The notes: generated by a model not told the origin, from the letters alone. 30,069 nucleotides of DNA from an uncultured Sutterella sp. (GCA_905194315.1 CAJJRX010000026.1:1-30069); one strand, 5' to 3'. Positions 1-7,904 are shown, counted from the stretch's first letter. A program made the numbers and translations.

Positions 1-230
1 CAATGGCACACAGAGACTTCCTCTTTAGTGGGTCAGTATAACGTTGCGCCTAACACGTGCCCCGTGTGCCAATGCAGTTCACAGCTCTCTGCCCTCTTTT
101 TCCGTTCAAACAGACCGCACTTTAGTCAACACAACAGTAAGCAAGCGCGCCGCTCGACAGTACACACTACAGTACACAAAATCCCTCGATGTTTCTTCGT
201 TGCATCTGTGTCGTGATATCGCATTTTTTC
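1..230. other. Left-edge region without a recognised gene
   Basis: I see no credible coding sequence here; the short open frames have no ribosome binding site or family character. The stretch is more AT-rich than the genes that follow. It holds an 8-bp inverted repeat (TGGCACAC at 4-11, GTGTGCCA at 64-71), which could be the end of a transcript from the left, and a short direct repeat ACAGTACAC at 157-165 and 169-177. Neither can be assigned a function. Confidence 0.5.
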
Positions 231-253
231 GTTGTAGCTATTGACACTACAAC
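231..253. promoter_or_regulatory. Upstream 23-bp dyad operator candidate
   Basis: GTTGTAG (231-237) and CTACAAC (247-253) are perfect inverted arms separated by 9 bases. The dyad contains the -35 box TTGACA (241-246), so a bound dimer would block RNA polymerase. A second dyad with identical arms and spacing lies at 268-290. The likely ligand is the Rrf2-type regulator encoded at 825-1268, because Rrf2 proteins bind such dyads and often repress their own operon. That pairing is inference. Confidence 0.65.
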
Positions 254-269
254 TAAATCCATGTAGAGT
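241..269 (+). promoter_or_regulatory. Promoter of the lipocalin-like/Rrf2 operon
   Basis: A consensus -35 box TTGACA (241-246) is followed by a 17-base spacer and the -10 box TAGAGT (264-269). It lies about 60 bases upstream of the GTG at 328. The -35 box sits in one dyad and the end of the -10 box touches the second, so the promoter is built to be repressed. Confidence 0.7.
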
Positions 270-290
270 TGTAGCTAATGTAGCTACAAC
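268..290. promoter_or_regulatory. Downstream 23-bp dyad operator candidate
   Basis: GTTGTAGCTA (268-277) and TAGCTACAAC (281-290) form a perfect 10-bp inverted repeat around ATG. Its outer arms GTTGTAG and CTACAAC match those at 231-253, and the two dyads start 37 bases apart. It begins at the -10 box and covers the transcription start region, a typical repressor position. Confidence 0.65.
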
Positions 291-327
291 TATTTTAACC
301 ACCTTCCTTCTGAGCAAGGAGTCAATC

Positions 328-807
328 GTGACGAAAAAATATTTGAGCACCGTTATTGCCGCAGTACTTGCCGGCACCATCTCCGCTGCCGGCGCAGCAC
401 AGACCGGCACACCGGAATCTGCCAAGGCACCAGAAGTGAAAACCGCAACAGCACAGGAACAGAATATGTCTATTTTTGAAAAACTCAACGGCAGCAAACT
501 CGATGTTGTCTACGAATCCGGCATCCACTACCGCATGACTTATCTCTCGGACAAGGAACTGCAGTGGGAGGCGCTCTCCGAGGTCGCCAACGGTGACGCC
601 AAAACCGGTGTCGAGCCTTATTGGTTCTACAGGATTTCTGATAACATCTACAACATCAACTGGATCGAAAAAGACGGAATGACCGCCTCGCAGATCCTCG
701 ACTTCAACACCTCCAGTGTCTATGTCTTCCTCACCTGGGAGGACGCCTCTGAACGCGGCGGACGCGGACAGGTTCTTCAGAAAGGCACGTTCAAGCTGGT
801 CAAGTAA
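328..807 (+). CDS. Exported MoaF/PadC-like lipocalin-fold protein
   Basis: The GTG at 328 is preceded by AAGGAG (316-321) at 6 bases; the longer open frame upstream runs through the operators and promoter and is not coding. The product is 159 residues. Residues 1-24 look like a Sec signal peptide: KK near the start, a hydrophobic core, and AGAA before the mature Gln. The rest (about 50-155) has the short beta-strand pattern with aromatic and acidic positions of the MoaF/phenolic acid decarboxylase-like lipocalin families, for example the stretches GIHYRMTYLS, EPYWFYRISDNIYNINWIEK and VYVFLTWED. The family call is from sequence character only, and the ligand or reaction is unknown. It is followed after 17 bases by an Rrf2 regulator, suggesting a self-controlled two-gene operon that responds to a small molecule or a redox signal. 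An enzymatic role is possible but not shown. Confidence 0.6.
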   Translation: MTKKYLSTVIAAVLAGTISAAGAAQTGTPESAKAPEVKTATAQEQNMSIFEKLNGSKLDVVYESGIHYRMTYLSDKELQWEALSEVANGDAKTGVEPYWFYRISDNIYNINWIEKDGMTASQILDFNTSSVYVFLTWEDASERGGRGQVLQKGTFKLVK

Positions 808-824
808 CCGCAAAAGGAGCTATT

Positions 825-1268
825 ACGCAGTTCTCGAGCAGACTCTCCACAGCCGTTCATATTCTGCTTTATCTGGCTGAATACGAACACGAAGAGAAAA
901 TCACCTCTGAAGTACTTTCAGATACAACCGGCGTCAACCCGGTGAACATCCGCAAGACGCTCGCACTTCTGAAAAATGCCGGACTCATTGAAACCAAAGC
1001 CGGTGTGGGCGGTACTGTCCTCAGAAAACCGCTCGCTGAAGTTTCTCTGGGTATGGTTTTTCGCGCGGTCGAACCGCCAGAAGAGGAGCTCTTCCGGCAG
1101 CACGAGCATCCCAATGTGAACTGTCCTGTCGGCAGAAGCATTCAGGATGTGTTCGACAAAAGAGCCTCTGAAGTTCAGGCGGTGATGATGCGGACGATGG
1201 ACGGTATGTGCCTCGCGGATTTTTACACCGACATGAAGGAAAAAATCCGGGCGCAGGATCCGCATTAA
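825..1268 (+). CDS. Rrf2-family transcriptional regulator with non-AUG start
   Basis: A 147-residue winged-helix regulator. Starting at ACG 825 the N-terminus reads (M)QFSSRLSTAVHILL, the usual opening of Rrf2/YwnA-type proteins. The HTH spans about residues 26-50 (recognition helix around NPVNIRKTL), the wing lies at about 58-64 (KAGVGGT), and two cysteines occur, Cys100 (NCPVG) and Cys129 (GMCLAD). The three-Cys IscR cluster is absent, so a thiol-type sensor is more likely than an Fe-S one. AAGGAG (814-819) lies 5 bases before ACG. There is no ATG, GTG or TTG in frame between the stop at 750-752 and the GTG at 942, which would delete the HTH. The gene therefore uses ACG (or ATT at 822), or has lost its ATG by one T-to-C change. 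It probably represses the operon through the dyads at 231-290. Confidence 0.75.
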   Translation, partial: TQFSSRLSTAVHILLYLAEYEHEEKITSEVLSDTTGVNPVNIRKTLALLKNAGLIETKAGVGGTVLRKPLAEVSLGMVFRAVEPPEEELFRQHEHPNVNCPVGRSIQDVFDKRASEVQAVMMRTMDGMCLADFYTDMKEKIRAQDPH

Positions 1269-1303
1269 CTCGCTAAGCCTGCCCGGGCACTGTCAGCTTT
1301 TCA

Positions 1304-1331
1304 CGGCCGGTATTCGTCAGAATGCCGGCCG
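1304..1331 (+). terminator. Hairpin after the Rrf2 gene
   Basis: CGGCCGGTATTC (1304-1315) and GAATGCCGGCCG (1320-1331) pair as a 12-bp stem with one G-U pair and a 4-base loop. It lies 35 bases after the stop codon. The following sequence has only a few T residues, so it could be a weak intrinsic terminator or an RNA-stabilising stem. Confidence 0.5.
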
Positions 1332-1387
1332 CTGCCGTTTGTAAGCCCCCTTCCCCCGATCGACCTAGAGGTTTCTGCGCAGGCGTT

Positions 1388-1416
1388 TTGATACGAAAAA
1401 ATACCTCCGGTAAAAG
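1388..1416 (+). promoter_or_regulatory. Candidate promoter of the hydratase gene
   Basis: TTGATA (1388-1393), a 17-base spacer, and TAAAAG (1411-1416). This is a reasonable sigma-70 match about 90 bases before the start codon. A second -10-like TAAAGT occurs near 1453 without a clear -35. Confidence 0.45.
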
Positions 1417-1505
1417 CCTTTTTCAGCAGACCAAAAAATCGCTAAAACAAGCTAAAGTAGGGTGTTTCAACGATATTTCTGACTGATTTTCGTCCGGAGG
1501 TGACC

Positions 1506-2285
1506 ATGTCCGATACCGTCAATACACTAGCCAGGGCTCTGTTTGAGAGCTGGAAAAACAACAAGCCTCTCGAGATGTCTGACTGCAGCGGCATGCTCAA
1601 TGATTTTGAGACCGCCTACGCTGTGCAGGAGGCTGTCTGTGCACTCAAAGCTCAGGGCTGCGGCGGCTTCAAAATCTCGCTCACCAGCGAGCAGACACAG
1701 AAGCTCTTTGATACTAACGAGCCGCTGTACGGCGAAAATATCCCGTCGCACATCATCGCCTCGCCTGTGGATCTGACGCTCGCCAGCATGAACGAACCGC
1801 TGATCGAAGTTGAGCTTGCCATGACCGCCAAAGAGGATCTCACCACCGGCCTGAGCGACGAGGAACTGCTCAGCCGTGTGACTGTCTCCGGTGACATCGA
1901 AGTTCCGGATGCCCGCTTCCGCGCCTGGTTCCCGACACTCAACAAATATCTGGTCGTGGCCGACTGCGCTGTGGGCGGCTATATCGTGCACGGCGAACCG
2001 GTTGACGGTGCCACGCTCAGCGTGAAGGACCTGAAGAATATTCACGTAGATCTGACGCTCAACGGCACGGTTGTCCGCTCGGGCGACTCCACTGAAGTGC
2101 TCGGCAATCCGATCAATGCACTGCAGTGGCTCCTCAAGGCGCTGGCCTGTCGCGGTCGCACGCTCAAACGCGGCATGACCGTCTCCACCGGCACCTTCTT
2201 CGTGCCGCCCAAACTCGAGCCGGGTCTGTATGAAGCTGTCTTCAGCGGCAGACTCACCCAGAAAGTTGTCCTCAACGTACACTGA
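1506..2285 (+). CDS. 2-keto-4-pentenoate hydratase-like protein (FAH superfamily)
   Basis: The ATG at 1506 has GGAGG (1496-1500) 5 bases upstream; the in-frame GTG at 1500 overlaps that site and is less likely. The product has 259 residues, the usual size of MhpD/DmpE-type hydratases and DmpH-type decarboxylases. Family marks are GFKISLTS (about 53-60), the acidic metal-binding stretch IEVELAMTAKEDL (about 99-111), and VLGNPINALQWLLKAL followed by LKRGMTVSTGTFF near the C-terminus. Known members hydrate 2-hydroxypenta-2,4-dienoate or decarboxylate 4-oxalocrotonate in aromatic meta-cleavage. No other meta-cleavage genes (dioxygenase, aldolase, acylating aldehyde dehydrogenase) are present, so substrate and pathway are open. 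It appears to be transcribed alone. The fold assignment is firm; the specific reaction is not. Confidence 0.75.
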   Translation: MSDTVNTLARALFESWKNNKPLEMSDCSGMLNDFETAYAVQEAVCALKAQGCGGFKISLTSEQTQKLFDTNEPLYGENIPSHIIASPVDLTLASMNEPLIEVELAMTAKEDLTTGLSDEELLSRVTVSGDIEVPDARFRAWFPTLNKYLVVADCAVGGYIVHGEPVDGATLSVKDLKNIHVDLTLNGTVVRSGDSTEVLGNPINALQWLLKALACRGRTLKRGMTVSTGTFFVPPKLEPGLYEAVFSGRLTQKVVLNVH

Positions 2286-2385
2286 GTCAGGACAACGGCC
2301 TTGACAGAACTCCGCGGTGAAGTCTTCCGGCCTCTGCTAAGATGGAGAGCTCAGCCAGACTTCACCACTGTTGAGGTACTCATCC

Positions 2386-3108
2386 GTGAATAAATTCTTC
2401 CGTCCGAATCCCCGAACAAACAGACTTCCCACGGTCTGCGTCTTTGACCTTGATCACACGCTCATCGGTGGTGATGTGACAGCGGACTGGACGCCGTATC
2501 TGCTCAAGCACAAGGTCGTGACCGATCCGCGGTTTATTGAAGTTGATCAGGAAATGGAGCGCCGCTATATCGCCGGCAATCTTGACATTCACGACTATCT
2601 CGGCGAAGTGGTTCCCTTTTTCGGCTACCTCACAATCGGAGAGCTCGAGCAGCACGTTCTCGACTTTATCAGCGAGTACATAGCCCCCACCGTTTATGAG
2701 GAGGGGCTTGAGGTTATCCGTGAAGCCCGCCGTCTGGGAATGGATATCATGATTATTTCCGCCTCAAACACCTTTATTGTGCGCCCGGTTGGCGAAAGGC
2801 TCTTCGGCATTGCCGAAAGCTACGGGGTGGATCTGAAAATTGAAAACAATCACCTCACCGGCACCGTCATCGGTGTACCGCCCTTTCAGGAAGGCAAAAT
2901 CGACTGCTGTCGTGAAAAACTCGCTGCGCTCGGCAAAACACTCGACGACGTGGTCTTTTTCACCGACAGCCGCAACGACCTCCCGCTCGCGAGAGCCGCC
3001 GGCGACTGCTACTGCGTGAACCCGGATGAGGTGCTCAGAGAGGCCGCACTGGAAAACGGCTGGCCCATCCTGACCTGGCAGCGGGAAAAACGGTTTAAGG
3101 ACGCCTGA
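2386..3108 (+). CDS. HAD-IB phosphatase, SerB-like
   Basis: The chosen GTG (2386) has TGAGGT (2372-2377) 8 bases upstream; the TTG at 2371 would lack a site. The product has 240 residues. It carries all four HAD motifs: FDLDHTL with nucleophile Asp21 and general acid Asp23, IISAS (motif II, about 130), the Lys in EGKIDCC (motif III, about 170), and FTDSRNDLPL (motif IV, about 195). The helical cap between motifs I and II is that of subclass IB, shared by phosphoserine phosphatase and the PGPase/lipid phosphatase-like proteins. Burkholderiales usually carry a close homologue annotated HAD-IB family hydrolase, and its substrate is not established. It need not be the serine pathway enzyme. The gene ends just before a strong palindromic terminator. 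Confidence 0.8.
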   Translation: MNKFFRPNPRTNRLPTVCVFDLDHTLIGGDVTADWTPYLLKHKVVTDPRFIEVDQEMERRYIAGNLDIHDYLGEVVPFFGYLTIGELEQHVLDFISEYIAPTVYEEGLEVIREARRLGMDIMIISASNTFIVRPVGERLFGIAESYGVDLKIENNHLTGTVIGVPPFQEGKIDCCREKLAALGKTLDDVVFFTDSRNDLPLARAAGDCYCVNPDEVLREAALENGWPILTWQREKRFKDA

Positions 3109-3122
3109 TTTGTCAATATAAC

Positions 3123-3156
3123 GCCCTCTTTTGTCGACAAAAGAGGGCATTATTTT
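3123..3156 (+). terminator. Palindromic terminator after the HAD gene
   Basis: GCCCTCTTTTG (3123-3133) pairs perfectly with CAAAAGAGGGC (3138-3148), continuous through a TCGA centre, and is followed by ATTATTTT. It begins 14 bases after the stop codon. Confidence 0.85.
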
Positions 3157-3344
3157 GGCAATAACTCAACCTAATGCACTTAGCGCCAAAAAAACGAAAA
3201 ATAGTCAAAAAATATAGGTACAAAACCGAACCGACGCGCCGGCGCTTTAGTTATAGTGAGTCTCACGACGTTGAGTTTCCCCCTCGAAAGCATCAACAGA
3301 GAAAGATACGGAAAAAAATTTCATCTATTTTTGGAGTTCATATC
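3157..3344 (+). other. Leader region of the binding-protein gene
   Basis: No gene is seen. The stretch is A-rich, contains a short dyad GTGAG-T-CTCAC (3256-3266) next to a -10-like TATAGT (3252-3257) without a convincing -35 box, and ends in the ribosome binding site TTGGAG (3331-3336). An open frame continues upstream of the ATG at 3345, but its N-terminal part is lysine-rich and lacks a start signal. Confidence 0.4.
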
Positions 3345-4091
3345 ATGTTCAAGAAGATTGTTCTGGCTGCTGCCCTTACCACCACACTCGTCGGCTCCTC
3401 CTTTGCCGCTGACAAACTGCTTGTCGGTACGGAACCGACCTTTGCCCCGTTTGAATTCCTTGACACCAAGACCAACCAGATCACCGGTTTTGACGTCGAA
3501 CTGATTAAAGCCGTCGGTAAAAAAGCCGGCTACGATGTGGAAATCCAGAGCATGGGCTTTGACGCGCTGATCCCGGCGTTGAGCGTGGGCACGATTGACG
3601 TTGTCGCCGCCGGTATGTCCATCACCGACGAACGCAAGAAAAAAGTGGACTTCACCACCCCCTACTATGAATCCGGTCTGTCCTACATGACCCTCAAGAG
3701 CAACGCCGACAAGTATCCGACGTTCGACTCGCTCAAGGGCAAGACGGTGGCCGGTCAGATCGGCAACACCGGTGTTGAATACGCCAAGAAGAACCTCAAT
3801 GCGAAGGTTCTCACGTTCAACACCACGAGTGAAGCCTTTATGGACCTCTCTTCGGGCGTCTCCTCCGTTGCCGTGGTGCTTGACCGCCCCGTGCTCGGCT
3901 ACTTCCTCAAGACCAAGCCCTCTCAGGCCAAGAACTTCCAGATCTCCAAGGAGGTTGCTGACGCCGAATGGTACGGCTTTGCTGTGAAGAAGGGTAACAC
4001 CAAGCTGCTCAACGCCCTTAACAAGGCCTACGATGAGCTCAAGGCCAGCGGCGAAGTGCAGAAGATCTACAACAACTGGTTTGCTCAGTAA
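3345..4091 (+). CDS. Polar amino acid ABC transporter, periplasmic binding protein
   Basis: The ATG at 3345 follows TTGGAG by 8 bases and places a classic signal peptide at residues 1-22 (FKK, hydrophobic core, SSFAAD). The mature protein of about 226 residues is a family 3 solute-binding protein like GlnH, with GTEPTFAPFEF, ITGFDVELIKAVGK, GFDALIPALSVGTIDVVAAGMSIT (about 67-90) and KKVDFTTPYYES. Such proteins bind glutamine, other polar amino acids, or arginine; the ligand cannot be read from sequence by eye. The matching permease gene is downstream, but a terminator and a separate promoter lie between them, which would let the abundant binding protein be made in excess. No ATPase gene follows. 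Confidence 0.9.
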   Translation: MFKKIVLAAALTTTLVGSSFAADKLLVGTEPTFAPFEFLDTKTNQITGFDVELIKAVGKKAGYDVEIQSMGFDALIPALSVGTIDVVAAGMSITDERKKKVDFTTPYYESGLSYMTLKSNADKYPTFDSLKGKTVAGQIGNTGVEYAKKNLNAKVLTFNTTSEAFMDLSSGVSSVAVVLDRPVLGYFLKTKPSQAKNFQISKEVADAEWYGFAVKKGNTKLLNALNKAYDELKASGEVQKIYNNWFAQ

Positions 4092-4124
4092 TCTCTGCCT
4101 GCGCCAGCATAAATGAACAGCCGG

Positions 4125-4164
4125 AAACGCCGTTTGCTTCGCAGAACCGACAAACGGCGTTTTT
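4125..4164 (+). terminator. Terminator between binding protein and permease
   Basis: AAACGCCGTTTG (4125-4136) and CAAACGGCGTTT (4151-4162) are perfect 12-bp arms, continuing into a run of five T. It separates the binding protein transcript from the permease gene. Confidence 0.85.
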
Positions 4165-4226
4165 GGATCAGATAACTACAACTACCTAAACGGAAAGAGC
4201 CCGCGCAATTCAGAGGCACTTTACCG

Positions 4227-4256
4227 TTGAACATTTACAGAAGCTCCAAGTAGAAT
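4227..4256 (+). promoter_or_regulatory. Candidate promoter of the permease gene
   Basis: TTGAAC (4227-4232), an 18-base spacer, and TAGAAT (4251-4256). Between this and the start codon at 4352 lies a leader with a 7-bp stem, CTGCCGG (4271-4277) and CCGGCAG (4297-4303), of unknown role. Confidence 0.5.
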
Positions 4257-4351
4257 GATGGGCGTTTTGCCTGCCGGTTTTTCTCCCTCTCTCAAGCCGG
4301 CAGCGCGCTTCCCCGTTCAGACATCATTTTGCTCAGTTTAGAGGTTACGAG

Positions 4352-5014
<663 letters not shown>

Positions 5015-5039
5015 AAGCGTCCGGATGCCATCCGGCCCG

Positions 5040-5088
5040 AACCGCAGATTTTCCTCACCGGAAGACCTGCGGTTTTCACTTTTTTTCT
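5040..5088 (+). terminator. Terminator after the permease gene
   Basis: AACCGCAG (5040-5047) pairs with CTGCGGTT (5067-5074), with inner pairing between TTTTCC and GGAA, followed by a T-rich tail that includes seven consecutive T. Confidence 0.8.
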
Positions 5089-5161
5089 GATGGCGGCACA
5101 GCGGCTGCGGAAAAATTTGCCCGCCCCGGTGCGCAAGGCACACAAAAACCGCTAAAAGCAC

Positions 5162-5190
5162 TTGCATTAACTTTGGTGCATGAGTAAAAT
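5162..5190 (+). promoter_or_regulatory. Promoter of rpsO
   Basis: TTGCAT (5162-5167), exactly 17 bases, then TAAAAT (5185-5190). The 5' leader would be about 70 bases. The same TAAAAT box at 17-base spacing is found before tpiA and rpmF. Confidence 0.7.
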
Positions 5191-5264
5191 GCCCACTTTC
5201 ACGGCTCGAGTTTCAACGCTCCTGTCCGCCAGTTTTTATCAATATTTCTTTTACAGGAAATCAA

Positions 5265-5531
5265 ATGTCCGTTGAAATGAACAAGACTGAGATCGTTGCC
5301 AAGTTCCAGCGCGCTGAAGGCGACACCGGGTCTCCTGAAGTTCAGGTTGCTCTCTTGACTGCTCGTATCAATCACCTCACCGAGCACTTCAAGCTTCATA
5401 ACAAGGATCACCACTCCCGTCGTGGTCTCCTTCGCATGGTGTCTCGTCGCCGCAAGCTTCTTGACTACCTCAAGCGCACGAATCTCAATGCTTACCGTAA
5501 ACTGATTACGGACTTGAACCTCCGTAAGTAA
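5265..5531 (+). CDS. rpsO: 30S ribosomal protein S15
   Basis: An 88-residue S15 protein, full length for the family. The diagnostic central block is intact: EVQVALLTARINHLTEHF, then KDHHSRRGLLRMVSRRRKLL with the His-His-Ser-Arg-Arg element that contacts 16S rRNA, then LDYLKR. S15 is a primary binder of the central domain of 16S rRNA and nucleates platform assembly. The ATG follows CAGGAAA. pnp is downstream, the classic rpsO-pnp order, with a hairpin between them. In E. coli S15 represses its own translation through its leader; whether this 70-base leader can do so was not tested. Confidence 0.97.
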   Translation: MSVEMNKTEIVAKFQRAEGDTGSPEVQVALLTARINHLTEHFKLHNKDHHSRRGLLRMVSRRRKLLDYLKRTNLNAYRKLITDLNLRK

Positions 5532-5789
5532 AACGGCACATATTTCCCGACACGGCCTGCCTATATTGACAGGCCGTTGTCACAAACAAAAGGACCGTAT
5601 CACACAACTGCTCTGCTAAAGCTGGCATGCGCGTTGCGACAGAAACGAATCAGCCCCCTCCGGGGATCAGCATTTTTTTCTGCCGCAGCGTGCCGGACAG
5701 TTCTGAATATTGTCTACCTCGCTCGTGCGGACAGTTGTCGTAGTACAGACAGGTCTTCCACTATTTTTCTGACAGGAACACTATCGTCT
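5532..5789 (+). other. rpsO-pnp intergenic leader with hairpins
   Basis: No separate gene is recognised. A stem ACGGCCTG (5552-5559) with CAGGCCGT (5570-5577) follows rpsO and may be a partial terminator or a processing site, as in E. coli rpsO-pnp. Further on lies a short GC stem (CCCC-TCC-GGGG) followed by seven T near 5670. The element GGACAGTT occurs twice. The reading frame of pnp stays open back to 5577, but that part has no start signal and resembles no family. Confidence 0.5.
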
Positions 5790-7904
5790 ATGACAATGTT
5801 CAACAAAGTTTCCAAATCTTTCCAGTTTGGTGCCCACACGGTCACGCTGACCACGGGTGAAATCGCCCGCCAGGCCACCGGTGCCTGCGTCTGCCAGATG
5901 GGTGATACCGTCGTTCTCGCCACGGTTGTCGCCAAGAAAGAAACCAAGCCCGGTCAGGACTTCTTCCCCCTGACGGTTGACTACATCGAAAAAACCTACG
6001 CTGCCGGCCGTATCCCCGGCGGTTTCTTCAAGCGTGAAGGCCGTCCCTCCGAAAAGGAAACGCTCACCTCCCGCCTGATCGACCGTCCGATCCGCCCGCT
6101 CTTCCCGGACGGATTCTTCAATGAAGTTCAGGTCATCATTCACGTGATCTCCGCTGAACCTGAAATCGATCCGGATATTCCCGCCATGCTCGGCGCCTCC
6201 GCCGCTCTGGCCATCTCCGGCATTCCGTTCCGCGGTCCTATCGGTGCCGCCCGTATCGGTTATGTCGATGACCAGTTCATCGTCAACCCGACTGCCAGCC
6301 AGCTCGCCAAGTCCCGCCTCGACCTCGTTGTCGCCGGCACGGAACGCGCCGTGCTGATGGTTGAATCCGAAGCCGACTGCCTCTCTGAAAAGACGATGCT
6401 TGATGCCGTGATGCTCGGCCACCGCGAAATGCAGGTTGCCATCAAGGCCATCAACGAACTCGTTGCTGAAGCCGGCAAGCCCGCCTGGGACTGGGAACCC
6501 GCTCCGAAGAACGAAGCACTCATCGCCCGCGTCACCGAACTCGCCGACGCCGGTCTGCACGAAGCCTACAGCATCCGCTCCAAGCAGCTGCGCACGGAAA
6601 AACTGCGTGAAGTCTATGCCGCTGTCGAAGCTCAGCTCACGGCTGATGCTGAAGCTGCCGGTACCGAACCCGCTGATATGAACGAAGTTCACGGCATTCT
6701 CTTCGAACTCGAAGCCAAGCTCGTTCGCACCAACATTCTCAACGGCGAACCCCGTATTGACGGCCGCGACACGCGCACGGTCCGCCCGATCGAAATCCGT
6801 CAGAGCGTGCTCCCGCGCACCCACGGCTCCGCTCTGTTCACCCGCGGTGAAACCCAGGCGCTGGTGCTCACCACCCTCGGCACGAAGCAGGACGAACAGA
6901 TCGTTGACGGCCTGTGCGGCGAAACGCATGACCGCTTCATGCTGCACTACAACATGCCCCCGTTTGCCACCGGTGAAACGGGTCGTGTCGGCAGCCCGAA
7001 GCGTCGTGAAATCGGTCACGGCCGTCTCGCCAAGCGCGCCCTCAAGGCGGTGCTCCCGAGCGAAGAGGAATTCCAGTACACCATCCGTGTGGTTTCCGAA
7101 ATCACCGAATCCAACGGTTCCTCCTCGATGGCTTCCGTCTGCGGCGGCTGCCTCTCGATGCTTGACGCCGGCGTGCCCCTGAAGGACTACGTGGCCGGTG
7201 TGGCCATGGGCCTGATCAAGGAAGGCAACAAGTTCGCTGTGCTCACGGACATTCTCGGTGACGAAGACCACCTCGGCGATATGGACTTCAAGGTGGCCGG
7301 TACCGAAAACGGTGTCACGGCACTGCAGATGGACATCAAGATCGAAGGGATTACGGCTGAAATCATGCAGGCTGCGCTTGCTCAGGCCCACGAAGGCCGT
7401 CAGCACATCCTCGGCAAGATGCACGAAATGGCCGGCGGCGGTGCCAAGGAACTCTCCAGCCTCGCCCCGCGCATGGTCTCCTTCAAGATTGACCAGGACA
7501 AGATCCGCGAAGTCATCGGTAAGGGCGGCGCCACCATCCGTGCGCTGACCGAAGAAACCGGCACGGTCATCAATATCGAAGATGACGGCACGGTGACGGT
7601 CTCTAGCCCCGACATGGCCCGCGTTGAAGAAGCCCGCCGCCGTATCGAACAGATCACGGCCAAGCTTGAAGTCAACAAGGTCTACGAAGGCAAGGTGACC
7701 CGCCTGCTCGACTTCGGCGCCATCGTCGAAGTGCTCCCGGGCAAGGACGGTCTGCTGCACATCAGCCAGATCGCCAACGAGCGCGTCAACCAGGTCTCCG
7801 ACTACCTCAAGGAAGGCCAGCAGGTTCGCGTGAAGGTCATCGAGATCGACGACAAGGGTCGTGTGCGTCTTTCCATGAAGGCGCTCATCGGTCAGGAAGG
7901 CTGA
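5790..7904 (+). CDS. pnp: Polyribonucleotide nucleotidyltransferase (PNPase)
   Basis: A 704-residue PNPase, a 3'-to-5' phosphorolytic exoribonuclease of the RNA degradosome. Order: first RNase PH domain (about 10-230), alpha-helical linker (about 240-325), second RNase PH domain (about 330-550, with GRDTRTVRPI and the catalytic-face segment ESNGSSSMASVCGG), KH domain (about 560-615, VIGKGGATIRALTEE), and S1 domain (about 630-695, LDFGAIVEVLPGKDGLLHISQI). ATG 5790 and ATG 5796 are both possible; 5796 gives the common MFNKVSKSF opening, while AGGA at 5774-5777 is 12 bases from 5790. It is slightly short because the variable tail after S1 is only a few residues. In E. coli pnp is autoregulated through an RNase III cut in its leader, and a 210-base leader is present here too. 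Confidence 0.97.
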   Translation: MTMFNKVSKSFQFGAHTVTLTTGEIARQATGACVCQMGDTVVLATVVAKKETKPGQDFFPLTVDYIEKTYAAGRIPGGFFKREGRPSEKETLTSRLIDRPIRPLFPDGFFNEVQVIIHVISAEPEIDPDIPAMLGASAALAISGIPFRGPIGAARIGYVDDQFIVNPTASQLAKSRLDLVVAGTERAVLMVESEADCLSEKTMLDAVMLGHREMQVAIKAINELVAEAGKPAWDWEPAPKNEALIARVTELADAGLHEAYSIRSKQLRTEKLREVYAAVEAQLTADAEAAGTEPADMNEVHGILFELEAKLVRTNILNGEPRIDGRDTRTVRPIEIRQSVLPRTHGSALFTRGETQALVLTTLGTKQDEQIVDGLCGETHDRFMLHYNMPPFATGETGRVGSPKRREIGHGRLAKRALKAVLPSEEEFQYTIRVVSEITESNGSSSMASVCGGCLSMLDAGVPLKDYVAGVAMGLIKEGNKFAVLTDILGDEDHLGDMDFKVAGTENGVTALQMDIKIEGITAEIMQAALAQAHEGRQHILGKMHEMAGGGAKELSSLAPRMVSFKIDQDKIREVIGKGGATIRALTEETGTVINIEDDGTVTVSSPDMARVEEARRRIEQITAKLEVNKVYEGKVTRLLDFGAIVEVLPGKDGLLHISQIANERVNQVSDYLKEGQQVRVKVIEIDDKGRVRLSMKALIGQEG

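Noticed and set aside
28..244. Short open frames at the left edge
   Set aside because: No ribosome binding site, no recognisable family, and they run into the promoter and operator region.
2301..2306. TTGACA before the HAD gene as a promoter
   Set aside because: The nearest -10-like TAAGAT (2338-2343) is 31 bases away, and I see no -10 at 16-18 bases.
3252..3262. TATAGTGAGTC resembles 11 bases of the T7 phage promoter in reverse
   Set aside because: The rest of the phage consensus does not match and there is no phage gene nearby, so chance similarity is the better explanation.
4176..4182. CTACAAC half-site near the amino acid permease as a further operator of the Rrf2 regulator
   Set aside because: The partner arm GTTGTAG is not present at the required 9-base distance.
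5577..5789. N-terminal extension of PNPase by 71 codons
   Set aside because: It covers the rpsO-pnp leader and its hairpins, lacks a ribosome binding site, and PNPase proteins begin at the MFNK-type sequence.
5781..7760. Long open frame (about 659 codons) antisense to pnp
   Set aside because: It lies opposite a clear PNPase gene, its composition (rich in Asp, Gly, His, Phe) is that of an antisense shadow in a GC-rich gene, and it has no family character.
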